Shown: piece by piece, positions 15,187 to 21,053 of the stretch
How positions within the stretch are numbered: the first letter of the stretch is position 1
How the letters are laid out: each line of letters begins with the position of its first letter
Virus record (IMG/VR): IMGVR_UViG_3300042555_000343
Span: 1 to 35,307 of that record
DNA: 35,307 bases
From: a virus
Strand: one strand, 5' to 3'
Program-made: the position numbers and the translations under genes
Notes under the pieces: generated by a model
Databases searched by the model: none
What the model saw: only the letters and a program-made list of their open reading frames with translations
What the model was told of the DNA's origin: nothing

Positions 15187-15794
15187 TACATTTCCTTCGC
15201 TTTCTTTAACGCACTTCTTACTTTACTTGGAAGGAGTGTCCATAGGGCAATCTTTTGTTGATCGTCTAGGTTCTCTCCCTCTAACTTAACCCAAGCTGCC
15301 TTGGGATCACCTTGCTCACAAGTGGCAATCAGTTCAACTGCCATCTCTTGTAAGTACTGTAATTCTTCTGGAGGAATATTGTCTGTTGCACCCTGAGTAG
15401 GTGTAATAACCACTGATTTACCCTCTTCTGGCAAATCCTCACCCGCATAAATGTAGAGTCCCAAACCATGCAGACTCAGAGCTTTGGTCATACAGCGCAT
15501 GATGGCAGTGTTCACTGCAAAAGCATCAGGATTAGGGATGGCTTTGTTTCTATAGTCCATTACAGGAAGCTGACAGGTCATTGGTTTGCCAAACATGGTG
15601 GCAGTAACAAACACCATTGCCGTACCATTGATATCCATGAAACACTTGTCTCCAAACATCTCTACCTTATAGGAAGCAGTAGGATCGGCTTTGAGAGCCT
15701 CTGCCCATGCCCAAGCCCATGACAGGTAAGTCAGGTTGTTTTTCTTCTCTGTATGAGAATTAACATCTTTTTTAAGTAACGCTTCTATTGACAT
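15186..15794 (-). CDS. Single-strand annealing recombinase, Sak/DUF1071 type
   Basis: A 202-residue protein. The opening with NLTYLSWAWAWAEALKADP is the signature I associate with DUF1071 annealing proteins of the Sak/Erf/Redbeta functional group. Conserved blocks AFAVNTAIMRCMTKALSLHG and LGLYIYAGEDLP follow. Such proteins anneal complementary ssDNA during replication-linked recombination. It shares one base with the SSB-like gene, which points to a joint annealing module; RusA on the other strand could resolve the products. Confidence 0.85.
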   Translation of the reverse strand: MSIEALLKKDVNSHTEKKNNLTYLSWAWAWAEALKADPTASYKVEMFGDKCFMDINGTAMVFVTATMFGKPMTCQLPVMDYRNKAIPNPDAFAVNTAIMRCMTKALSLHGLGLYIYAGEDLPEEGKSVVITPTQGATDNIPPEELQYLQEMAVELIATCEQGDPKAAWVKLEGENLDDQQKIALWTLLPSKVRSALKKAKEM

Positions 15795-15804
15795 ATTAAC
15801 TCCT

Positions 15805-15987
15805 TTAAAAATTATCGTTTAACTCTTGATCAATGATTTGTGTTTGTTGGTCAAGGTCTAAATCCTTGAACTCAATAAAGTCTGCTTCTTGGCAGCAAAC
15901 TATTCTGTTTCCCTTGATTGTCAGGCAATAAGGACAGTATTTAATGTCAGAAAACTCTTCCAAATAGGTCTGAAATAGTGATTTCAT
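15805..15987 (-). CDS. Small zinc-ribbon-like protein (60 aa)
   Basis: A 60-residue protein with YCPYCLTIKGNRIVCCQEAD: CxxC followed by CC about ten residues later, a short zinc-ribbon layout. It ends with an acidic helix (FKDLDLDQQTQIIDQELND). Similar proteins occur in many phage early regions. It overlaps the preceding gene by ATGA. Function unknown; a nucleic-acid or protein adaptor is plausible. Confidence 0.75.
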   Translation of the reverse strand: MKSLFQTYLEEFSDIKYCPYCLTIKGNRIVCCQEADFIEFKDLDLDQQTQIIDQELNDNF

Positions 15988-16184
15988 GTGAGCCTATCGA
16001 AAGCCATTTCCCATAGAACATCACCTGCTAGATCGGTGAGCTTGTTTAACTCATCTTCTGTCAATGGTGTTCCATCTTCATAGCATCCACCTGAAAAGTA
16101 GGCATCAGAGAAGTCTGGATAATCTCTGCTGTCTACTCCATCTATCTCTAGGTCTATGACCTTTTTCCCATTAAGAATCGGCAT
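15984..16184 (-). CDS. Small acidic phage protein, first gene of leftward early operon
   Basis: A 66-residue acidic protein containing EIDGVDSRDYPDFSDAYFSG and a C-terminal helix, a pattern common in small phage proteins of unknown function. ATG 16184 has AGGAG just upstream in a leader (TTTAACAGGAGTGAAT) that is almost repeated before the + strand gene at 19700. A longer frame from 16223 lacks a ribosome site. It is the first gene behind the operator-bearing intergenic region. Confidence 0.75.
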   Translation of the reverse strand: MPILNGKKVIDLEIDGVDSRDYPDFSDAYFSGGCYEDGTPLTEDELNKLTDLAGDVLWEMAFDRLT

Positions 16185-16352
16185 ATTCACTCCTGTTAAA
16201 CGTGGACTACTATTTGCCCACACCGCTAATGTGCCACACCTTTTTAGCCTTTTATACTAGGATTTACCCTAATAGACAGCACTTTTTTCTATGCTAATCT
16301 GAAAAGACTTGTCCTATTAACTAATAGTCCTTCTACCTACTTCCTTCTTCTT
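16185..16352. promoter_or_regulatory. Divergent early intergenic region
   Basis: This 168-bp AT-rich gap separates the leftward and rightward early operons. On the - strand a TATAAA -10-like hexamer (16251-16256) directly follows the operator palindrome. On the + strand TATACT (16253-16258) is a weak -10 candidate without a good -35. The layout fits divergent early transcription controlled by one repressor. No gene is seen in it. Confidence 0.55.
16259..16270. promoter_or_regulatory. Operator-like palindrome, copy 1
   Basis: AGGATTTACCCT, a 12-bp imperfect inverted repeat. The 24-bp block 16250-16273 read on the - strand matches 19630-19653 on the + strand at 21 of 24 positions, and the palindrome core also matches 23464-23475 and 23902-23913. 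It lies where a repressor would cover the -10 of the leftward early promoter. Confidence 0.6.
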
Positions 16353-16532
16353 ATGCACGTTGAAATACTTGAACAAAGATGCGCTGAAGCCTTGCTTGGG
16401 TACTCTCAAACAATGGCAGATGCTTACACAACCGATTCAGAGGACTTACACGCCTCTATGACAGCCTTGCTTGCTAGAACGCTAGAACTACATCTAAACC
16501 GAAAAATCAATTTGGAGAACCTTTTCAAATGA
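16353..16532 (+). CDS. Small helical early protein (59 aa)
   Basis: A 59-residue protein, MHVEILEQRCAEALLGYSQT and onward, predicted to be all helix with a Leu-rich second half (ASMTALLARTLELHLNRK). It is the first gene of the rightward early operon, and its stop overlaps the next start by ATGA. I see no strong ribosome site. Function unknown; first-gene position suggests an early regulator or a host-takeover peptide. Confidence 0.6.
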   Translation: MHVEILEQRCAEALLGYSQTMADAYTTDSEDLHASMTALLARTLELHLNRKINLENLFK

Positions 16533-16900
16533 CCCAAGCCATGATCATTAAAGCTCTACAGAATGGGCCACTTACTTCACAAGAAGTCTGCGATCTAACA
16601 GGGATGCCTAAATCCTCTGTATTGTCCACAGCTAAGAAGTTGAGATACAAAGGTGATCTAACCACAGAAGAGGTCAAAGTTGGTCGCTACAGAGTTGCCA
16701 GGTACACCCTTGAACCACACATGATTGAGGCTCAAAAAGTTGTCAATGATGAGCCTCGTTGCTTGCTGAACCCTTTTGACATCAGGAACGCTAAAGGAAT
16801 CTTCAGTAAATCAGAGTACGCTGTGATGAATGCTCAAGCTAAAAGATTGCTTGGCAGACCAAAACCTGCAAAAGAGATCACAAATAATCAATTTATTTAA
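16529..16900 (+). CDS. Winged-helix early regulator
   Basis: A 123-residue protein. Residues 5-60 form a winged-helix domain: IIKALQNGPLTSQEVCDLTG, then MPKSSVLSTAKKLRYKGDL as recognition helix and a VGRYRVARYTL wing. The rest is basic with a GRPKPAK segment. It is the last gene before the strong promoter at 16910 and the structured RNA region. It may control early transcription, possibly through the four-copy palindrome, though no binding site can be assigned to it. Confidence 0.78.
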   Translation: MTQAMIIKALQNGPLTSQEVCDLTGMPKSSVLSTAKKLRYKGDLTTEEVKVGRYRVARYTLEPHMIEAQKVVNDEPRCLLNPFDIRNAKGIFSKSEYAVMNAQAKRLLGRPKPAKEITNNQFI

Positions 16901-16909
16901 AAAAACTTC

Positions 16910-16936
16910 TTGACATCTTATTGTTTTGTGTATAAT
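16910..16936 (+). promoter_or_regulatory. Consensus sigma70 promoter
   Basis: TTGACA (16910-16915) and TATAAT (16931-16936) are both perfect matches to consensus, separated by 15 bp, which is shorter than the optimal 17. The upstream 25 bases are strongly A/T-rich, like an UP element. Initiation about seven bases downstream would be at about 16943, exactly where the first RNA hairpin begins. No coding region starts for almost 600 bases, so the promoter appears to serve the non-coding RNA. Confidence 0.82.
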
Positions 16937-16942
16937 CCAATT

Positions 16943-17420
16943 CGTCTGAGTGGCATCAGACGAGTGACGCTAATTAGTTAAACCCTTCAGATATCTGTGG
17001 TGGTCTTGTCAGACGGCAAGTGAACTTTTGATTAGCGTCATTCGTTTGCTGTTGCTCTCGCCAAGAGCCAAGACCACCAGAGTTATTTGAGGGGTTTTTG
17101 CTTTTGGGGACTGTAAGGATTGCAGACCAAAGTTAGCTGCAAGTAAAGTAGGACTCAGAACCTAGCCATTAGAGACTGGACACAGGTAGACCGCTCGTAA
17201 GGCCGCCGTAACTGTGTTGAGAGGCAACGGGGGAACTATCCCAAGCCAAGCCCACATGAGTGACCCGCAAGGGATGCAGGAACGGGCAGATAGGACGCTC
17301 TGAGGCGTGTAATCCTGCAAGCTATGCAATCAGTAAGGTATAGCCCAATGTTCGTCCCAGACTTGTCTGAAACTAGCATAGGTACTCACTAATCTTGTTA
17401 ACTCAGGATTAGGTGAGTAT
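16943..17420 (+). ncRNA. Structured non-coding RNA region with interlocking helices
   Basis: No credible gene lies between 16901 and 17522. From about 16943 the sequence can form a hairpin (16943-16949/16956-16962), helix A (16963-16974/17031-17042), helix C (16980-16989/17088-17097, one G:U) and helix B (16998-17008/17069-17079). B nests in C, and A crosses both, giving a pseudoknot. Further hairpins: 17054-17058/17064-17068, 17180-17185/17212-17217, CCC-GCAA-GGG at 17264-17273, 17321-17327/17338-17344, and a 12-bp stem with one bulge at 17383-17394/17407-17419. Helix C runs into TTTTTGCTTTT, so a shorter RNA ending near 17105 is possible. Large phage RNAs (GOLLD or ROOL type) are candidates; I cannot assign a family. 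Confidence 0.7.
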
Positions 17421-17528
17421 TTGCCAATTTGAACCCGACTGAACTGAACTAGCATATATAGGGAAAGTACGGATTAACAAATATGGAGAAGTTGTTTATT
17501 GTTATGGATCATTTAAAAAAGGATGGAC

Positions 17529-17888
17529 ATGGACAACTTTGAGAGATTCTGGGCAGCATGGCCTAAGTCAATAAGAAAAGGCGGTAAGTCTTCTTGTCTC
17601 GTAAAGTGGAAAAAGTACTACTGTGAGACTTGTGCAGATCAGATCATTAAGCACATTGAGTGGATGAAAACAACCGATGCTTGGAGAAAAGACGATGGTG
17701 CTTTTATTCCTGCACCTTTGGTCTATCTGAACCAACAAAGATGGGATGGGGCTGAGATTCCTGAATCATTCGGGATCAAAGTTGAAGTGCAAATTGATCC
17801 TGCCTTGGCAAAGATTGATGCTGACAGAAAAAAAGCCGCCCCGATGCCTGAACATATCCGAGCAAGATTAGCTGAACTAAGGAAATAA
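17529..17888 (+). CDS. Replication/primosomal protein, C-terminal-domain-like
   Basis: A protein of about 119 residues (MDNFERFWAAWPKSIRKGGK start) with a middle block KKYYCETCADQIIKHIEWMK and DDGAFIPAPLVYLNQQRWDG. FxxFWxAYPK...FIPxPxxYLNQxRW is the C-terminal pattern of phage replication initiators and primosomal proteins. The N-terminal DNA-binding half of such proteins is missing, so this is either a stand-alone small form or works with a host helicase loader. AAGGA lies at better spacing for 17529 than for the ATG at 17523. Confidence 0.75.
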   Translation: MDNFERFWAAWPKSIRKGGKSSCLVKWKKYYCETCADQIIKHIEWMKTTDAWRKDDGAFIPAPLVYLNQQRWDGAEIPESFGIKVEVQIDPALAKIDADRKKAAPMPEHIRARLAELRK

Positions 17889-17890
17889 AA

Positions 17891-18082
17891 ATGCCGATTT
17901 ACTTACCCGCAGAATACGAAACAATAGTCGCAGGAACAGGCGATGGATTTGTAAGTTTCACGCAAAAAAGATTAGATGGTGAAGAAATGGTCATGTACCT
18001 TTCACTCCATCAATTTGAGACAATTTTTAACCATGAAAAAACAATTGTCAGAGAGGCTTTGAATTCTGATGTCGCACCATGA
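17891..18082 (+). CDS. Small early protein (63 aa), unknown
   Basis: A 63-residue protein, MPIYLPAEYETIVAGTGDGF and onward, with mixed strand and helix, no Cys and no membrane segment. It follows the replication protein by two bases, with AAGGAAA as ribosome site. I recognise no family. Its place between replication and methyltransferase genes suggests an accessory early role. Confidence 0.65.
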   Translation: MPIYLPAEYETIVAGTGDGFVSFTQKRLDGEEMVMYLSLHQFETIFNHEKTIVREALNSDVAP

Positions 18083-18086
18083 CGCA

Positions 18087-18176
18087 ATGAGACTACTAGA
18101 CAAGGTTAAGGAGGGTGTTCCTTACCCTCTCCATCTGATAAACAAAGCCTTAGAGCTTACTGGCGACCTAGAGTAA
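18087..18176 (+). CDS. Tiny early protein (29 aa)
   Basis: A 29-residue frame, MRLLDKVKEGVPYPLHLINK then ALELTGDLE, which looks like two short helices. It resembles tiny phage proteins I have seen in the same place, and it fills an otherwise empty 100-bp gap. The ribosome site is weak. A three-codon frame at 18079 overlaps the previous stop and might pass ribosomes on. Moderately likely to be real. Confidence 0.45.
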   Translation: MRLLDKVKEGVPYPLHLINKALELTGDLE

Positions 18177-18182
18177 ACCCCT

Positions 18183-18395
18183 ATGGCATACAGCCGAAAA
18201 AACATATCCAATGAGGGCGACAGAGTTGTTCTTGAGAAAGCCGAAGCAAGGGAGATATTCCGAACTTGGCAAACAAACAGAGATAACGATTTTGTTCGTG
18301 CCAGGCTTGAGCGTTGCGAAAGAATCTATGGAACTGGAGCAAGAGATCGGGTCAGGTTTTATATGCGTCAAATGAAAGAAGGACAAATTGAATGA
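18183..18395 (+). CDS. Small Arg-rich phage protein (70 aa)
   Basis: A 70-residue protein, MAYSRKNISNEGDRVVLEKA and onward, with EAREIFRTWQTNRDNDFVRA and ERCERIYGTGARDRVRFYM. I recall similar small proteins in many phages; the family may be DUF7696, but I am not certain. It is highly charged and helical. It overlaps the start of the methyltransferase gene by eight bases. Function unknown. Confidence 0.72.
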   Translation: MAYSRKNISNEGDRVVLEKAEAREIFRTWQTNRDNDFVRARLERCERIYGTGARDRVRFYMRQMKEGQIE

Positions 18396-19209
18396 GTTGG
18401 CATTATTTGCGGGAGCTGGAGGGGGAATCCTTGGAGGACATTTGCTCGGATGGAGAACTGTTGCAGCCGTTGAAATCGAAGATTACCCACGCAGAGTTTT
18501 ACTGCAACGGCAAGCTGATGGACTCTTACCTAGATTCCCTATCTGGGACGACATTAAAACATTCGATGGGAAGCCTTGGGCAGGAAAAGTCGATGTCATC
18601 TCAGGTGGATTTCCCTGTCAGGACATTTCTGCCGCAGGAAAGGGTGATGGACTCGATGGGGAACGAAGCGGAATGTGGAAAGAAATGGCACGGGTGGTTG
18701 GCGAAGTACGATCACAGTACGTCTTTGTGGAAAACTCCCCAATGCTCACTACTAGAGGAGGAGTTAGAGTCATTGGAGACCTTACCCAAATGGGGTATGA
18801 CTGTAAATGGACTGTTATGGGAGCAGCCGATGTTAATGCCCCACACCAGAGAGACAGAATGTGGATTGTCGGCAAATTGGCCAACACCAGTTCACAGCGA
18901 GGCCAGGCAGGGTCTACAGATTCGCAGGGAGGGCAAGAAAGGCACTCAAACGAGTCTCAGCACAGCGGTTCTAACTTGGCCTACACCTCGGACAAAGGGG
19001 ATGTGTGGCGGGAGTGGGAGTTGGGATTTGTTGAACAAAAACACAACAATCGAAGAGGCTCGGCTAATGGGAGCAGGAAATGGTGGTCAACTGAACCCAA
19101 CGTGGGTCGAGTGGCTCATGGGGTGGCCTCTAGGGTGGACAGACTTAAAGCCATTGGCAATGGACAAGTCCCATTGTGTGCAGCAACAGCATGGAGAATC
19201 CTGAAATGA
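18388..19209 (+). CDS. DNA cytosine-5 methyltransferase
   Basis: A 273-residue C5-methyltransferase. FAGAGGGILGGHLLGW (7-22) is the SAM-binding motif I. GGFPCQDIS (73-81) holds catalytic Cys77. FVENSP (113-118) is motif VI (ENV, here ENS). HQRDR (153-157) is motif VIII, and KAIGNGQVP (254-262) is motif X. The target-recognition region is short and low in complexity (about 168-235). It starts at TTG, four bases after AAGGA. It probably protects phage DNA from host restriction. No cognate nuclease is next to it. A second open frame (18392-19204) covers almost the whole gene in the +1 frame. Confidence 0.93.
   Translation: MNELALFAGAGGGILGGHLLGWRTVAAVEIEDYPRRVLLQRQADGLLPRFPIWDDIKTFDGKPWAGKVDVISGGFPCQDISAAGKGDGLDGERSGMWKEMARVVGEVRSQYVFVENSPMLTTRGGVRVIGDLTQMGYDCKWTVMGAADVNAPHQRDRMWIVGKLANTSSQRGQAGSTDSQGGQERHSNESQHSGSNLAYTSDKGDVWREWELGFVEQKHNNRRGSANGSRKWWSTEPNVGRVAHGVASRVDRLKAIGNGQVPLCAATAWRILK
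18392..19204 (+). CDS. Overlapping +1-frame protein inside the methyltransferase gene
   Basis: A 270-residue open frame, MSWHYLRELEGESLEDICSD and onward, lying +1 to the methyltransferase along its full length. It has its own ATG eight bases after AAGGA, a better spacing than the methyltransferase TTG. It contains SLWKTPQCSLLEEELESLET, two WPTP blocks (near residues 167 and 199) and a closing NPTWVEWLMGWPLGWTDLKP. I remember protein entries in other phages with the same order of blocks. A 270-codon chance frame is improbable (about 2 in a million for random even-composition sequence). Whether it is translated, or is only an echo of conserved methyltransferase codons, cannot be decided here. 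Confidence 0.5.
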   Translation: MSWHYLRELEGESLEDICSDGELLQPLKSKITHAEFYCNGKLMDSYLDSLSGTTLKHSMGSLGQEKSMSSQVDFPVRTFLPQERVMDSMGNEAECGKKWHGWLAKYDHSTSLWKTPQCSLLEEELESLETLPKWGMTVNGLLWEQPMLMPHTRETECGLSANWPTPVHSEARQGLQIRREGKKGTQTSLSTAVLTWPTPRTKGMCGGSGSWDLLNKNTTIEEARLMGAGNGGQLNPTWVEWLMGWPLGWTDLKPLAMDKSHCVQQQHGES

Positions 19210-19634
19210 GCTTTATGGTCACTTTTAAGGTAGACGCTGACCCTGTTGGCAAACAAAGAGCAAGGTATGCCAAACGTGGAAACTTTGTCCAAACTTACAC
19301 CCCTGACAAAACAAGAAACTATGAGTCTTTAATCAAAGAAGCCGCAATAGAAGCAATGGGAAGTAGCGAACCCTTAGAAACCCCTGTAACGCTGTATTTG
19401 TACATTCGTGCGCCAATTCCTAAGTCTTTGCCAAAAAAGCGCATAGAAGCCTGTTTAAACGGCTTAGAGAAGCCAATTAAGAAGCCAGATGCATCCAATG
19501 TGCTTAAAAGTGTAGAAGACGCTATGAATGGAGTTGTTTACAAGGATGATTCGCAGATCGTGAACATCCATGTTTCCAAGGTTTATTCAAGTGTTTCAGG
19601 AGTAGACGTTTGCATAAAAGAATGCTTGGATTAG
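19206..19634 (+). CDS. rusA: RusA-type Holliday junction resolvase
   Basis: A 142-residue endonuclease. The N-terminal beta strand with PVGKQRARYAKRGNFVQTY, and the block KKPDASNVLKSVEDAMNGVV followed by YKDDSQI, are typical of RusA. The catalytic aspartates are about 95, 105 and 114/115. RusA cuts four-way junctions. Here it would resolve intermediates made by the Sak annealing protein or branched DNA before packaging. I chose ATG 19206, which overlaps the methyltransferase stop by ATGA; a start at 19176 is less likely. The operator palindrome overlaps its stop codon. Confidence 0.92.
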   Translation: MSFMVTFKVDADPVGKQRARYAKRGNFVQTYTPDKTRNYESLIKEAAIEAMGSSEPLETPVTLYLYIRAPIPKSLPKKRIEACLNGLEKPIKKPDASNVLKSVEDAMNGVVYKDDSQIVNIHVSKVYSSVSGVDVCIKECLD

Positions 19635-19644
19635 GGTAAGTCCT
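19633..19644. promoter_or_regulatory. Operator-like palindrome, copy 2
   Basis: AGGGTAAGTCCT within a larger inverted repeat (ATTAGG...CCTAAT). The 24 bp at 19630-19653 match copy 1 (reverse strand) at 21 positions, including the A-rich TACAAAA that follows, which may act as a -10. It lies 56 bp before the small gene at 19700, suggesting a second controlled promoter inside the rightward early block. Confidence 0.6.
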
Positions 19645-19699
19645 AATACAAAACCTTGCAAAACAAGACTAACATTTAATTTTTAAACAGGAGTGAATG

Positions 19700-19936
19700 A
19701 TGGAAAAAACTTGGGAATTTGACACAACCACAGGCGAAGGTAGCGAGATCGTTACTGTAGTTTACGAGTATGAGAACGATGGTGAGACCACCTATAACGA
19801 GTCAATCAAAGAAGTTTGGTTTGAGGGTCGCAATGTCATAGGGCTATTCTCTGACGAACACTTCAAAGAACTAGAGATGGAAGCAGCAATGCGCTTTCAA
19901 CACCACAAGCTGAACTACAAGATGGAGGATGTATGA
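19700..19936 (+). CDS. Small acidic early protein (78 aa)
   Basis: A 78-residue acidic protein, MEKTWEFDTTTGEGSEIVTV and onward, with strand-rich first half and a helical end (KELEMEAAMRFQHHKL). It is preceded by ACAGGAGTGA, nearly the same leader as the first gene of the leftward operon; AGGAG spacing favours 19700 over the ATG at 19697. Similar small proteins are common in phages; function unknown. Confidence 0.75.
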   Translation: MEKTWEFDTTTGEGSEIVTVVYEYENDGETTYNESIKEVWFEGRNVIGLFSDEHFKELEMEAAMRFQHHKLNYKMEDV

Positions 19937-20109
19937 CTAACCAAGAAAGAGATTTGTTTGTTAAGGCTTGCAAACTTTTAACTGTTGCCAGCTTTTATAG
20001 CGACAAAAACAGGCAAGAAAGCAAAGTTGTTGCTGAACAAATACAGGATGCATTGATTATTGACGCATCAAATATATTGACAGAACATAACAATGCGGAA
20101 GCGAACTAA
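19933..20109 (+). CDS. Small helical early protein (58 aa)
   Basis: A 58-residue protein, MTNQERDLFVKACKLLTVAS and onward, all helical, with one Cys and an Asn/Glu-rich end. It overlaps the previous stop by ATGA and runs 17 bases into the next gene. The coupling on both sides supports it; no family recognised. Confidence 0.62.
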   Translation: MTNQERDLFVKACKLLTVASFYSDKNRQESKVVAEQIQDALIIDASNILTEHNNAEAN

Positions 20110-20554
20110 ACGCAAGGTATGGGCATTGATTGATCCTCTCACTCATGCCCTAACTGGTGCAGCCATCACCCAAAGGGATAAGCTAGACAAGCTCAGAATG
20201 CTCGAATACTCAGCACTAGAAGCAATGATCAAAGGACAAGGAACAGTAACCGATTGGCGAACCCTTGTCGATGTTTTAAACCTGAGTGAAACGATTGCCA
20301 GGTGTGGTGTCGGAAAAGATGAGGTGTTGCCCGTATGCGAGAAAGCCCAAAAAGCCTTACATGAAGCGGCAGTTAGGTTTCAATCAAGTAAGCGAATGGG
20401 CTTATCGGGTGAGGGCATACAGTCAATTAGGGATTTAATCCAATATGCTGATTTACAACAATCAAGCATTAGTCGATCTGAATTCGAGAGATATATTAAG
20501 AAAACCAAAGATTATATTAAATCAAATAATGATTTAGTCGTGGAGATAACATGA
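20093..20554 (+). CDS. Phage early protein, KRKVWALIDPLTHA type
   Basis: A 153-residue protein with a basic start (MRKRTKRKVWALIDPLTHAL), then a long helical core with SETIARCGVGKDEVLPVCEK. The KVWAL-x-(D/N)-P-(x)n-A-G-A-A-I-T opening is shared by a family common in phage early regions, without known function. The fold appears to be a helical bundle. It is joined to the downstream gene by ATGA. Confidence 0.75.
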   Translation: MRKRTKRKVWALIDPLTHALTGAAITQRDKLDKLRMLEYSALEAMIKGQGTVTDWRTLVDVLNLSETIARCGVGKDEVLPVCEKAQKALHEAAVRFQSSKRMGLSGEGIQSIRDLIQYADLQQSSISRSEFERYIKKTKDYIKSNNDLVVEIT

Positions 20555-20733
20555 ACAGAGATGACATTATTAAATTGGCAATAGAAAACACCATTCATGG
20601 ATTAAAGTTTGATGAAGATGGCCTTATACGCTTTGCCAAACTGATAGCAGAACATGAACGCAATGAAATAATAGAAATTTTGGATGCGTCAACTGGATAC
20701 GTTCACATGGATGCAATAAGGGAAAGAACATGA
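20551..20733 (+). CDS. MTKDEIINLA-family early protein, + strand paralogue
   Basis: A 60-residue protein, MNRDDIIKLAIENTIHGLKF and onward, with LIRFAKLIAEHERNEI. Residues 1-36 align almost position for position with the - strand protein at 13744-13953 (MTKDEIINLAIENTIHGLKF...RFARLVTQHERE), while the C-terminal halves are unrelated. This indicates an ancient duplication with domain swapping. Function unknown. Confidence 0.72.
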   Translation: MNRDDIIKLAIENTIHGLKFDEDGLIRFAKLIAEHERNEIIEILDASTGYVHMDAIRERT

Positions 20734-21053
20734 ACGAACCAACTAAAGCTATCCAGTACCTGATTGATACAGCCCCTCTCTACAGTAAGGCCAAAGCCAC
20801 TAGGATGTTTTTAGAAGAATTTCGCAAGAGTCGCAAAGCCCAACTCATGTCACAAGCAGGGACTGAAGTACTTGGAAAGCAAGAAACCTATGCCTATGCC
20901 CACCAAGACTACATAGAGATTTTGGAAGGAATCAGGCAAGCTGTCGAAACCGAGGAAAAGTATCGATGGTTAATGACGGCAGCCCAAGCCAGAATCGAGT
21001 GCTGGAGAACCGAGCAATATAGTGCCAGAATGGAAATCAAGGCCACCACTTGA
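20730..21053 (+). CDS. Phage early helical protein (107 aa)
   Basis: A 107-residue all-helical protein: KAIQYLIDTAPLYSKAKATR, KSRKAQLMSQAG and RWLMTAAQARIECWRTEQYS. The A-Q-A-R-I-E-x-W-R-x-E-(Q/H) end is familiar from a widespread phage family found next to HNH or Ref-like genes. Function unknown. It overlaps its neighbours by ATGA (5' side) and TTGA (3' side). Confidence 0.75.
   Translation: MNEPTKAIQYLIDTAPLYSKAKATRMFLEEFRKSRKAQLMSQAGTEVLGKQETYAYAHQDYIEILEGIRQAVETEEKYRWLMTAAQARIECWRTEQYSARMEIKATT

Noticed and set aside
16943-17420. tmRNA, RNase P RNA or group I intron
   Set aside because: TTAGCTGC near 17133 recalls a tmRNA tag but no stop follows and no tRNA-like ends exist. Conserved RNase P blocks are missing. 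An AGAGACTGG stretch recalls an intron R element, but I cannot form P7 and there are no flanking exons.
17483-17542. 19-codon leader peptide before the replication gene
   Set aside because: No ribosome site and no clear composition; it overlaps the replication gene start. Possible, but not supportable.
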